From Fallopia convolvulus (lineage: Eukaryota; Streptophyta; Magnoliopsida; Caryophyllales; Polygonaceae): 64,000 nucleotides of DNA. Position 1 is the stretch's first letter; each line of letters begins with the position of its first letter. Both the position numbers and the translations under genes were made by a program. The stretch is from the NCBI GenBank assembly GCA_964016875.1, contig OZ024723.1:16363957-16427956 (forward strand), in the 5' to 3' direction. The notes below the pieces were generated by a model that was not told where the DNA came from, ran no database searches, and was given only the letters and a program-made list of their open reading frames with translations. Below are positions 1 through 10,760 of the stretch, piece by piece.

Positions 1-180
1 AGAGAAGAACCTTCTTCCATAGTTTTTGGAGGTGTGAGCAGTGTAAACTTTTTCCCTTATGTTACAATGACAAATCACTCCATTAGTAGTAGATATGTAG
101 CTTCCACTTGACATGATACCTAAAGAAATTGAGACAATGTCATGTGTGCTAGTAAACACTGAGATAGTGGTTTCCATTAG
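1..180 (-). pseudogene. GRF-type zinc-finger ORF, distal part, split by element G1 and cut by window edge
   Basis: Read on the minus strand from 180 to 1 there is one open frame with a C-H-C cluster followed by a stretch ending THTSKNYGRR-like (AHTSKNYGRRFFS), the signature of GRF-type zinc fingers (C-x-C ... R/HTSKT..N.GRRF..C). In plants this domain occurs in small proteins and in transposon-associated genes; it is thought to bind nucleic acid. The frame continues off the left edge before the last zinc ligands. Its start codon lies 24.6 kb away at 24826, on the other side of the G1 retrotransposon; removing one target-site copy joins the two parts in frame. The piece could instead belong to an older transposon-borne gene rather than a host gene. 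Confidence 0.55.
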
Positions 181-1113
181 TGATACGGAATTGATTGGCT
201 CGCGTGCTTCACTTTTGTTTGTTTTCCATGTCCCGATCTTGTCATCTTTAATTCTTCTCTTCTTTCACTTGCAAGTTATTAACTTTGAATGAGAAGGCTC
301 ACACTTTAAGGTTCTCAATCACTTCCTTGGATTGCAAGGCAACAAGGCTTGTAGATTAATTGCTTAAAGAACAAGTAACAACTCGATTGAATGTTGTTGA
401 GATTGATTTTCACGTGTGAGAACAAGATGAACGAAATCAGTTTGGTTCTTTGAGATGGATGAAAATTGCAAGAGAGATAGATTTTTGGGTTGATGATGCT
501 TGTAATAAGAAACAAGGTTTCTATTCTAAATATTTAATTCAACATGTATTAGAAAGTAAGGATTAAAAGGGCTTAAATAGATTAGATGACCAAATATCCT
601 ATGCCATTCTTAAAAGATATTATATCCTAAAATGACTTCTATCTTATCTAAAGATATTATTGCAAGACAACTAATAACTTAGCTCCAAGTAAGATCCATA
701 TTACCTTCCAAATTTGTCCCACCAATCTCACATGGTCCATATTGATAAGATAATATGTTTCCTAACTTAAAAGCCATAAGCCCACATATTATGGCCCACA
801 ACACATGGTCCATATATGTAGAAAAGCCTATAAATAGAAAAGCATATATAGAAAGCACTATAAATAGTAAGTCTAGGATAAGCATGCAAGCAACTCTTGC
901 ATGTGAGTTTGTCCAAGTCAAGCTTGAACATGGTGAATAGAAGTGACTCATCTAGGCTCCTTAGGCTTGTCCAGCATGGTCGGAATACGAGCTAGAAGAT
1001 CCGTAGTAGCTTTCTTCAATTTCTTGGCTCAATCTCTAGTGATCGGTCCATCAAAGGGAATATGAGCCAAGTCCTCGATGTCTTGTGGAGTCATGGGTGC
1101 ATGCGTTGCATCA
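181..1113 (-). repeat. G1 LTR, downstream (3') copy in element orientation
   Basis: 933 bp; matches 23822-24803 over its whole length with many substitutions and one unalignable stretch near 500-530, where the other copy is longer. It begins TGATACGG and ends GTTGCATCA, so both ends have the TG...CA form. On the minus strand the last codons of G1 pol run from the internal region into this LTR and stop at 1029. The divergence from the partner LTR is clearly greater than between the TG or Athila LTR pairs, fitting G1 being the oldest layer. Confidence 0.88.
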
Positions 1114-1287
1114 TTCTCCTCCACTTGGCCACGAAGCATCCTCGATTCGTCGTCGGAGTCATCATCGGGCTCAAACAAAGTCAAATCAGCTACATTGAAC
1201 GTTGGGTGCACAGTATATTCACCGGGAAGATCCAAATGGTATGCATTGGGACCAATCCGCTTGTTAACTCGAAATGGGCCATCTCCA
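1029..1287 (-). pseudogene. G1 pol, C-terminal end (after the integrase)
   Basis: The minus frame carries GDGPFRV, NAYHLDLPGEY and FNVADL phrases typical of the region after the integrase core in gypsy Pol proteins, then an acidic tail (DDDSDDESR) to a stop at 1029. The frame crosses the polypurine tract and enters the 3' LTR by about 85 bp. It is separated from the rest of integrase (2484 upward) by an insertion of about 1.2 kb that splits the PRGDGPF phrase. Confidence 0.75.
1114..1124 (-). other. G1 polypurine tract
   Basis: The minus strand reads GTGGAGGAGAA directly before the LTR start TGATGCAACG. The tract is purine-rich and abuts the 3' LTR, where plus-strand DNA synthesis would be primed. 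Confidence 0.7.
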
Positions 1288-2144
1288 TGTGATATCGATC
1301 AAATGGACCATGAAAAATAAGGTTGAAAAGAAGGTGTCTAGGAAGCCAAGGCCAAGACCTTTCCCAAGGTCTCGAGCATTCAAGTTCAAAGAGGTGTTCA
1401 TGGATTTGTTATTATCTCTTCAAAATATCCATCCATGGCGTTCAAGGCCTCCAAGGAAGAGAATCAAGTTATGAAAATTCGAAAAATTAAGAAACCCGTC
1501 AAATTAAAAACAATGCTCAGTAAATTGGTTATAACTTGGGCTACAAAATTGATCTCAAGTCCGTTCAATATGCGTTGGAAAGATAATTAAAAGTTCTACA
1601 ACTTTGTAGTTTACATCAAATTCAGAATCCAAGAGAAAAGAGCCAAAAAATGGGTTTTTATTGAGAGTTGTTCATGTCTTACGTGAATCTTATCTTTGAT
1701 ATTTAATTCTATCTTTAGCTAGAACTTTAATAAGTGATATTTTCGGCCATAGGCTTATGTTAGTGGCTGAAATATCTTGGTTATACTTTTATTGTTATCT
1801 TTGAAGTTTGTTATGATAATTTTCTTATCTAAATAAGTCAAATAATTATTATTTGATTTATTTATGGTAAGGAAATTTAGATAGATGCTTTTCAATTATA
1901 ATAAGTTATCTTGGGAAACAAGTCAATGGACGAAATCACCCTTGCTAGGGCCGGCCATGGATGACTTGTTCTCCAAGGAACATTGCTTTGTAATTCTTAT
2001 AAATTTTTTGCACTTTCATTAATAAAAATTCAGCTTGAGATTAGATAAACCCTAGAAAAGGTTTATCTAGTCTTTGGGCCACCAAACTCACGTGTGTTCA
2101 TGCTTGCAAATCTGATCGATCACCATCATCATTCATTCGAATTA

Positions 2145-2194
<50 letters not shown>

Positions 2195-2483
2195 TGTTCT
2201 TAAATTTGATTTATTGATCTAGTCAATTGGGATTGTTCTAGTTTGATTGTTAAAGATCAAATCTAGTTAATCAATTGGATTTAGCGTTAGAGCCAATCCA
2301 ATTGAACTATCAAAGTTGATTGTTTCAATCTTCTCAAATCAGTTTCATTGTTATTATTTCGTGTCACGCAAAGTATTAATTTGATTAAGCAATTTTCAGG
2401 TTCGAAACTAAGGTTACTAGGCAAGATCGGGACTTGTGTGGGTTCAAAACGAGATCAACGAGGAGTAATCCGAGGCGATCACG
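1288..2483. mobile_element. Insertion of about 1.2 kb in G1 pol, probable solo LTR of an unidentified family
   Basis: G1 pol is continuous on either side (GDGPF on the left, PKLDPRGD on the right), so this block is inserted. It starts TGTGATATCG and ends GATCACG, giving short inverted termini TGTGAT/ATCAC. Flanks CATCTCCA and TATCCCCA match at 6 of 8 positions, or TCTCC/TCCCC if five bases were duplicated. It has no coding capacity, contains (TC)20 at 2151-2190, and ends in sequence resembling an LTR 3' portion. The exact edges and class are uncertain, and no second copy lies in the window. Confidence 0.4.
2151..2190. repeat. (TC)20 microsatellite
   Basis: Forty bases of perfect TC repeat inside the 1.2 kb insertion. 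Confidence 0.95.
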
Positions 2484-2962
2484 TATCCCCACGAGGATCC
2501 AACTTAGGCTTGCACTTGTTTGGAAACCTCTCTTTCCTGTAATGCACCCACACAAGATCACCTTCTTCAAATTGAACGTTCTTACGTCCTTTGTCCACTT
2601 GTTGCTTGTACTTAGCGGTGCTGCGCTCTAGATGCGTCCGGGTCCGCTCATGTAACTTCCTTACAAACTCAGCCCTCTTGTGTGCTTCAAACGACTCCTT
2701 AGCCTTCATGGGCTGAGGTGTGAGATCCACCGGGGTCTTGGGATTAAGGCCATACATTACCTCGAACGTTGTCATCTTGGTGGCCGAATGGACTGACCTA
2801 TTGTGAGCAAACTCAACAAAAGGCAAACAATCCTCCCATCTTTTGAGGTTAGTCTTAAGCATAGTGCGTAATAAAACACCTAATGTACGGTTAGTAATCT
2901 CTGTTTGACCATCGGTTTGTGGATGACAAGTAGTAGAGAAACACAATCTGGTACCAAGTTTG
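2484..2962 (-). pseudogene. G1 integrase, C-terminal half of core and following region
   Basis: The minus frame shows the integrase core phrase CHPQTDGQTE followed by NRTLGVLLRT, WEDCLPFVEFAHNR and FEVMYG, then the basic stretch and the EEGDLVWVH motif preceding PKLDPRGD. Integrase inserts the DNA copy into the genome. The frame is cut at 2962 by the TG LTR; the upstream half resumes at 16249, with target duplication GTTTG on both sides. The third catalytic residue region (glutamate of the D,D-35-E triad) falls in the QTE phrase. Confidence 0.85.
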
Positions 2963-5900
2963 TGTAACACCCCTATTTTGCAACGAAGGGTATTACCGCC
3001 AGTGACCTCGGATTTTACCATCCAAACTCACCCAAGGCTTTACAATGTATTAAATTTAAATAAAAATGTCGAAATCCAACGATATTATATATTAATAAGA
3101 GTGCTCAAACATGAGACTTTAATTGTTGTCATTACATCCTTAACTTAGTTTCGAATAATAAAACATGAAAGAGTTTAAGCAGCGGAATTAGTGAAACATT
3201 GTTTGCACAAACGAAGTGTAACCCAAAATAAACGAGAAAACATCCTTGAGAGAAACCGACCTTCCTTCCTTCAACTTGATGGATCTTCGTCTTTAAACCT
3301 GCGGCGACGGTTTCCTAGAGTTTGGCATTTGTCACGAAGGGCGAGAAATACCAGGCAAAATGCGGAAAATAAAATCGCGGAATTAGTCCAAGGAGACTAA
3401 GCAAGTGAGAATGGAATTCTCAAGGGTAATTTGGTAACTTAACAAATCATAAAATAGATAACGGAGAGATGTGTTTTTAGAGTTTAAAACCTTTATGTGG
3501 AGCAAAAGATGGAAATGAGTCGATCTCGAAATGAGATAACCTTAGTCCGAAAAGAAAGCTACGCGATTGTAGAATTTCTTACAGTAGAATTAATGTTGGG
3601 AAGGTTTTAATTACACAAAAGTTTCTAGAAAACCTCTCGTGCCCTTATCGGACCGAGAGCCAAGTTGGTCTTCTAAAATCGGCCCGGTTTGATGTCTTTT
3701 AATGTGCACTAGCACTTATCTTTATTACATTTCAAAACTTAACATAACATTAACGACTTTTAAGGGGGTGGAGGCTAGGAAAGATCCGAGTCCGTTTAAG
3801 GGAATGGAGTTCTAACACTTAGCTACAACATAACATAAGTTTATTTAATGCATTGAATAAGGCAAACCTTTAGCCTTATTATAATTTGGAATGTATGCAT
3901 AGCATAGACGTTAGTAAGAGACTTTAGTCGTCTTTTCCATTTTATGTGGCATTGCTTATGACTTTAGACGAAACCTTTTTATTTCGACATTGCTTTAAGA
4001 CTTCAGCCAACATTGTTTTTCCGTATGACATTGCTTTAGACTTCAGATGAAACCTTTCTATTTCGACATTGCTTAAGACTTCAGTCAACAAAGTAAGAGT
4101 AGAGTCATGAGCTACGTATAATATGATGTTATAAAAAGTGGTTTAAGAGTTATGTCCTACACTTTTTCCTATACTTTTCCAAGCGATGTCTCAAAACGAG
4201 ACATTTTAAACAAACAAGGCCTCAACCGTCGGTCCTAAGTTCATTTCTAGCGTTCGAATAATAATAACGATAATGAGATGTCGTTATTTCTAGCAATCGA
4301 TATATCCTATGTTTATTTATTTCAGCGAACAAGTTTATTCTCGATAGAGAGAAGTTTAACGGAATCGAGATATCGAAAAAGTTACAAGGAGAATATCCAC
4401 TTGCCTTGAATCTCTTTCGTAAGTTTACGAGACTTGGAATTTTGGACGACTTAGTGAAGTTCGTACATTTCTACCTATTTATTCGAAAAGGTAATGAACG
4501 AATATATATTAAAATCCTTATTTTAGTTTTAAAATAATCTTTTTCTTGGATGTCAATCTAAATTATTTGGTTAAATAATTTAGGTAGGAAACAAATAATA
4601 ATAATCCTTTATTATTATTTTCAAGGTGATGTTCTTGAAAATCTTTCAAAATATTTACTTTAACGAAACATGCAAGGAAGTGCTTTATCAAATACAAAAT
4701 CCTTTTTTTTGATGATCCCATGCACTTTTATTCCTTTCATTTAAATAAGTACTATTCTCGTGGATGATATTATTTCTAGAGATTAATTAAATTTATTCCA
4801 AAATTATAATAAAGTTAAATTGACATGCAAGAGCGGATTGATTCAAATAAAGCCTTTTAAATCCACATGCAACACATATTTAAATTACTTAAGTGCATTT
4901 TTTTTCTCATGAGTCTACTTAATGGAAAGGATCATATATAAATTAATTTATAAAAACCTTTTTAAGTCCACAAGTACTACTTATTTATTTATTTAAGTAT
5001 AACTTGCATCTTGTAAGTATCCTTTTTATCAAGAAGATCATGACAAATTTTATTTCAAATTTATACTAGCTCTAAGTTAAGATGCAAGGGTGGATTATTT
5101 CCTCAAATTTATAAAATCCACATGCAATAATTTATTTAACTTACTTAAGTAGATAATAACATTTATGAGTCTACTTTTAACTAGAAAGTTCACAAATGAG
5201 TTATCTAAAATTTATTTTAAGTCTAGATTGACATGCAATAGTGGTTTAAGTTATAAAAACCCTTTTAAAATATAAGTAAAGACTTCTTTAATTTAATTAA
5301 AGATATCTTGTTCTTATTAAATTTATTTTAATCCAAGGTTCATATAAAATTATCCAAAGCTTATAAAAAGGACATGCATGAAGATTGCATGCATGAAATT
5401 TTATCTTATAAAATTATCAAGACAATACTTTATAAAACAAAGATTTTTTGTATAAAACAAAGAAAAAGGTCTAGGCTTTTTAAACTAAATAAAATCAGAA
5501 TTTTCTAAGTTACAAGCCACTTTTATTAGTTTTGGATTTATTCGAATTTGCTTCATAGCTTGTAAAAATTTTCTTTTTTTAAAAATCCTTGCATGCATGT
5601 ATAAATTTCATAAAAATATGTTCTAGTTCCATTTTTCACATAATATGATTAAAAAAAAACTGATTAGAGAGATGGGCCTAATACAACTGTTAAAATCAAC
5701 CCATAAGAAAATTAAAAGAGCCCAAAAGATTAAAAATAAAAACCTAGAAATTATACCTGCTTCTCTCTTTCTGTAAAAATTCTTTTTACGCAGGTTTGGG
5801 CAAACAGAGAGCAAGACGGGCGACAGTGGACAGGGGCGGGGCAACGCGGGCGACTGTTGGCTCCTGGTGGTCGCGAGTGGCCGGCGAGGGTGGCCCGGCC

Positions 5901-6703
5901 TGGTCGTGGTGGTCGGAGGTGGTTTTGGTGGGTGGAAGACACAAGACAAGGGTTCGGTAAATTCTTTTGTGGGAAAAATCAGCGCATAAAAAAATACACT
6001 TAAGCTGAAATTTTGTTGAATGGGAGTGAAAATTCAAGAGATAGAAAGAAATTATTTGTGTGAGTGTTCTCTTTCATGGGTTAAGGACCTTTAAATAGCC
6101 ATTAGAATGGTGGAGAGAATATAATGTGATGATGATCAAATATCATCCATGAAGGGGATTGGGGAATGGAAGATTTTATTCCATTAAAATAGAGCTTGAG
6201 TGGATGGTAAATCCCAGCTCAAATCCCCTCATAAAACTTCTACTAAATGCCCAAACGAATTTTCAATCGGATCAATAATTCGGTTTTTGACAAAAATAAC
6301 ACTGGAAAGAATGGGTTTGAATACAAATTGGTTGTATTATAATTTCAGAAAAGCTAAATAGCACAATTGGTAAAGGAGTGGGGAAGGAGCATGAGGTTAA
6401 GGATTCAATTCCCACCTGTAGTCTTTTGGGCTTTCTAGATGAGCCGAGCTAAGGCCCATTTCCTTGTTTTTAAGAAAGAAATAATGAAAGGACTTGAGAA
6501 TTGAATTTCCGTTAGGATATAAAAATTTATTAAATTTATTTTTAATAAATTTTATTTACTCGAATAATTATTTCATAAGAAATAATATAATCTATTTATT
6601 TTAGAAATAGATTTTGAATGAAAAAGAAATTTTGTGAATTTATTTTATTTAATAAATAATTAATGAAAGAAAAAAATTAGTCAAAAAAATAGCGGCTATT
6701 ACA
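2963..6703 (-). repeat. TG LTR (3' copy in element orientation)
   Basis: Plus-strand ends TGTAACACCCC and AGCGGCTATTACA. It is closely similar to 10260-16243 after removal of 10761-12998. Differences are mostly single bases plus two indels: about 80 bp of GC-rich sequence near 5810-5890 is present here and missing near 15417, and the region near 6335-6440 is rearranged. Confidence 0.92.
6352..6422 (+). repeat. tRNA-like (SINE-type) A-box/B-box segment inside the TG LTR
   Basis: TAGCACAATTGGTAAAGG resembles a polymerase III A box, and GGATTCAATTCCCACC, about 30 bp further, resembles a B box. The spacing fits tRNA-derived SINE heads. The orientation is opposite to TG. The matching segment in the other LTR is 15862-15928. 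Confidence 0.45.
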
Positions 6704-6720
6704 ATAGTACCCCTTAAAAT
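6704..6720 (-). other. TG polypurine tract (weak)
   Basis: The minus strand reads TTTTAAGGGGTACTAT immediately before LTR start TGTAATAGCC, preceded by GGGGACAAAACT. This is the usual spacing and form in Tekay-like elements, though the purine run is short. Confidence 0.55.
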
Positions 6721-8649
6721 AGTTTTGTCCCCGAAACTAAGAAAAGCATAGGGCGGTACAAAGTTATAATACGAGGATGGCAATAAACACTCACTATTGT
6801 GAGGTAACAACAAAAGTTCTAGTACCCTCTTAAAGAATATTTCATTCTTTACTTAAGAAGATGATAACTTGGGAAAACATTTTTGCATCCTTTGCTCAGT
6901 ATCCCAAATTTCTCTAGTCATACCTTCATCACCATTATCTGACTAGAGTATCTGAACTAGGGCACTTATTTATTACATTGTTTCTCTACTCAAAGTTCCC
7001 CGATCTTGTCGTATCTAAGCACTCAACAACCTTCCGTTGGGTTAGTGAAAGGTTCTCCAGACTTACTCAAGTTCTAGAAGAATCTATCTTTTTGAAGTTA
7101 CTAATGGAGCAAGGATTCTTTGCTTTAACTAGGGTTTGGAAAAGATGAACGAAATGGACAACATATTACTAATGTGCCCATTTTGCTTAAGGGGTTATTA
7201 CTTTAGTATTCCTTGGAAAGATTCACATGTGTACTTATGTGATTAAAACGAATCCAAAGAAAAGGATTGAAAATCCAAGTGGTCTTGCTAGCGAAGCAGG
7301 TAAGATCAAGCATTCTCATCCATTAGCTTGGGTTAAACCGGCGGAAATTTGGGTTATCCTCCCCAGATATAAAAAGGTTGGATTGCTTAAAGAATAAGCA
7401 TCTTATTTGCAATGAGCACTTGAGTGTCTCCATGAAGCGAGAACGAAAATGACTAATCCTTTCTATATTTCAAGAATAGGGTCATTGCGGATGAATTCTT
7501 TTAAGACAAATATTAATTAAATCCCCGAGATGGAATCAATGTTTGAAAAGTGAGAGCCATGCCTTGGAACGAGAATTTTGATTTTGAACTTCTAATGAAG
7601 TTACTATTGCGACAAGCGATGGTTTATCTCATAAGAGAAATCAACCATTTTTATGATGTCATATCCGAACACATTAACTAACGAGAAGTGGTTCGAGCAT
7701 CCTTTTATATTATACATTTATAAGAATTTTTTTTCGAAAACAAGGTTGAATTCAAAGGACTAAGTGGTTTCATTCCACCAATGTGATCAGTATCGGGGAA
7801 CTATCTCCAACATAGTCGCTTAATGTATATATCTTCACATGAACAAGACCTGAATTTCTACCTCAACCATGTGATCAAGATGGGAGATAAAAGCCCATTC
7901 TTATTCAACACCATGAATCTATATTGAAACCTTTGATTTATAAAACTTATAATTTCATTCTCATATAAATGAAAAATTTTTAGGTGAGCTTCGTAATACG
8001 AGGAATACGTCGTAAAGTTAAACCATGTATTGGTTCGAAGCTTACTCTTATATTAAGAAAACGATGGAATACGATCTTTGGTTCGACACGAAGGATATAA
8101 TATGATAACCCATTATCATAATACAGAATTCAAAAAATGAGACACTCTTACGAGGAAGAGTTTCATAGGCATGGTTCGAATTTTCAAAAACTGTTGGGAT
8201 ACAAAAGTGCCTTAAAGGGAAGACTAACATGATTACGAATATTAGACTTGATTACGAATATTAAACTTATAATTTCATTCTCATATAAATGAAATTTGTT
8301 TAGGTGATCTTCGTAATACGAGGAATACGTCGTAAAGTTAAACCATGTATTGGCTCGAAACTTACTCTTATATTAAGACAACGATGGAATACAATCTTTT
8401 GTTCGACACGAAGGATATAATATGATAACCCATTATCATAATACATAATTCAAAAACGAGACACTCTTACGAGGAAGAGTGTCATAGGCATGGTTCGAAC
8501 TTTCCAACTACTGTTGGGATACAAAAGTGCCTTAAAGGCAAGACTAACATAATTACGAATATTAGACTTGGATAAGAAGGAGGATCCATCTATTCATTTG
8601 GAACATCTAAGGCAATAAGTATATCATTACGATGCATCTCATAGAGTTG
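6721..8649 (-). other. TG interior downstream of gag, without pol
   Basis: Nearly 2 kb where pol should be. Near 6860-6960 the minus strand shows a short match to a Pol chromodomain end (REIWDTEQRMQKCFPKLSSS; compare TWE.E..M...YP.LFSS), suggesting that an ancestral pol was deleted down to its last codons. The rest has no coding signal and includes the tandem duplication at 7945-8570. Confidence 0.5.
7945..8570. repeat. Tandem duplication of 306 bp in the TG interior
   Basis: 7945-8250 and 8265-8570 are near-identical (both begin ACTTATAATTTCATTCTC and end ATTAGACTTG), separated by 14 bp. Confidence 0.92.
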
Positions 8650-8923
8650 TTAACCTTGACTCTGGGATGTCATCGGTCCTTTCCCTTTATTGTGAGCGGT
8701 GGACTGGAAAGAGGTTGTCCCTACAACCCTATTCGAGGCTTGGTTGTTCTGAGAAGTTGGGACTGACCTAAACTGTCTTGAAATGCCCTTGTTTTGGCGA
8801 CAAAAGGAACGAATATGTTCATCCTTCCCATAGGTAAAGCAGGTCTTCTTCTGTTTTATGCAAATTCTATTAATGTGACCCTATTCTCCACAGTTGTGGC
8901 AAGTTATCGGGTTTTTGTATTGT
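8650..8923 (-). pseudogene. TG gag nucleocapsid remains (zinc knuckle, out of frame)
   Basis: The minus strand reads TCHNCGE, stop, GHINR and then CFTYGKDEHIRSFC, i.e. a CCHC knuckle interrupted by a stop, followed by a decayed second one. A Q/S/N-rich tail follows, as in Gag C-termini. It is offset from the 8924-9922 frame. Confidence 0.6.
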
Positions 8924-9922
8924 TCAGGACACTTGGGAAAAACGACAAGAGCTGGTTCTGACTTCTTTTTTCTTTGACCATTTTAACTCTTGTGGGGAAG
9001 CCGACCTTTTGAAACCGCCATTCTCCTTTTTCGGAGATGGTCCCCAATTTTCCATCCCTTGTGTGGGTTCCTCGAGCAAGACTTTTTCCATGTGTGTCGC
9101 ATCCACGTATTCTTCCAACGTTGTGCAAGTGCGATACCTCATTAGGGATTTGATTTCTGGGTTCAGCAATTCATGGAACCATTGTATTCTCTTCGCCTTG
9201 GCGGCAACGTCAGTTCTGGCATCTTCCAATACGTGTTTAGGATTTGCTGTCTCGGGAGTGCTTGACCCACCAACCTTTTGGTAGGGAATCTTATAGAGCT
9301 TCTCTTCTTCCCAAGTTGTCCAGAAGCGATCCAACATCTTGGATTTGAACATTTTCCAATTCAACTTTGGTTGTTCCGATAAGTTTGAAATCTCCCACCA
9401 AACCCGTGCTTCTCCCCTTAGCTGAAGGGAGGCAAGGTGCACTTTTTCAACTTCATTGCACTCAAGCATGCTTAGGAGGCGCTCCATTTGTAAAAACCAA
9501 CTGACAAACCCTATGGTTTTTCCTGTACCGTCATAAATGTTTGGCTCCATCGAGGTAAATGTTTTTCGGCACTTCTCACAGTCTGAGCAAATTATTGATG
9601 AAGAAGACTGAATATTATTATCCTCTGCATTGGTTGTTTGACCTCCTACCTCTACCTTCTTCATCTTAGACAACATAGTTGGAAACATCTTATTTGCTTG
9701 ATTTGCTTGAATTGGTGCGACTTCTGGAACAACTTCTCGCACTATTTGGTGAATCATTGTTCGAAAGGCTTCCATGGTGTCTTCATTGAAAACGATTGCA
9801 GGTTTAGGTACAGGGGGACGGTTAACACGAGGTAATCCTCTGACTTCGGATTGAATTTCCTCATGATCATCTCCAGCTTGATTCGAGTTGTTTCGGTGGC
9901 TAGTTCCTCTTGTGGTGACCAT
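8924..9922 (-). CDS. TG gag (capsid) protein
   Basis: A 332-residue minus-strand frame starting MVTTRGTSHRN. Residues about 115-220 hold the retrotransposon gag core: YDGTGKTIGFVSWFLQMERLL, HLASLQLRGEARVWWE and WKMFKSKMLDRFW. The WF-MER and ARVWWE phrases are typical of Ty3/gypsy capsids. The basic tail (KRSASPQELKWSKKKE) leads towards the zinc knuckle, which lies in another frame just downstream (8923-8650). It would form the particle that packages TG RNA. The open frame is long for such an old insertion, but the knuckle is broken, so function is doubtful. Confidence 0.82.
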   Translation of the reverse strand: MVTTRGTSHRNNSNQAGDDHEEIQSEVRGLPRVNRPPVPKPAIVFNEDTMEAFRTMIHQIVREVVPEVAPIQANQANKMFPTMLSKMKKVEVGGQTTNAEDNNIQSSSSIICSDCEKCRKTFTSMEPNIYDGTGKTIGFVSWFLQMERLLSMLECNEVEKVHLASLQLRGEARVWWEISNLSEQPKLNWKMFKSKMLDRFWTTWEEEKLYKIPYQKVGGSSTPETANPKHVLEDARTDVAAKAKRIQWFHELLNPEIKSLMRYRTCTTLEEYVDATHMEKVLLEEPTQGMENWGPSPKKENGGFKRSASPQELKWSKKKEVRTSSCRFSQVS

Positions 9923-10242
9923 TTATGTAGAGGAGAAGAAGGTGTTCTAAGAGAACTTTTCTTTTCATGGAATAACTTAGAAGAAATTTTATCTTTTGAA
10001 ATAGATTAAGTAACACTTGAACTTAGAAGAAATTTCTAACTTATAAATTTTCTTAGAATGAATAAAACTTTGAAAGTTTTCAATAAAAATGACTAAGTTA
10101 TGAAAGTTCAAGGACTTATTACTTAAGTTTTGGAAGATAGAAAAGAAGATTTTAATAATAAAAATTTTCAGTTTGAAGATAAAGACTTTGGTTTTTTAAA
10201 TTTTCGGTTTCAAAAGTTTTCGGTTTTGAAAACAAAACGTTC

Positions 10243-10255
10243 GGCTCTAATACAA
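10243..10255 (-). other. TG primer-binding site (initiator-Met tRNA)
   Basis: The minus strand reads TTGTATTAGAGCC, 11 of 13 matches to TGGTATCAGAGCC, four bases inside the 5' LTR. Confidence 0.75.
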
Positions 10256-10760
10256 TATTTATAACACCCCTATTTTGCAACGAAGGGTATTACCGCCAGT
10301 GACCTCGGATTTTACCATCCAAAGTCACCCAAGTCTTTACAATGTATTAAATTTAAATAAAAATGCGAAAATCCAACGATATTATATATTAATAAGAGTG
10401 CTCAAACATGAGAATTTAATTGTTGTCGTTACATCCTTAACTTAGTTTCAAATAACAAAACATGAAAGAGTTTTAAGTAGCGGAATTAGTGAAACATTGT
10501 TTGCACAAACGAAGTGCAACCCAAAATAAACGAGAAAACATCCTTGAGAGAAACCGACCTTCCTTCCTTCAACTTGATGCATCTTCGTCTTTAAACCTTC
10601 GACGACGGTTTCCTAGAGTCTGGCATTTGTCACGAAGGGCGGGAAATACCAAGCAAAATGCGGAAAACAAAATAGCGGAATTAGTCCAAGGAGACTAAGC
10701 AAGTGAGAATGGAATTCTCAAGGGTAATTTGGTAACTTAACAAATAATTAAGGAGATAAC

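Noticed and set aside
3191..3400. 69-residue plus-strand ORF, nearly repeated at 10489-10698
   Set aside because: The two are the same place in the two TG LTRs, so similarity is expected. The frame is antisense to the element and shows no domain.
5623..6037. Proline/arginine-rich frames in the TG LTR
   Set aside because: The GC-rich part is largely absent from the second LTR and has no domain; composition artefact.
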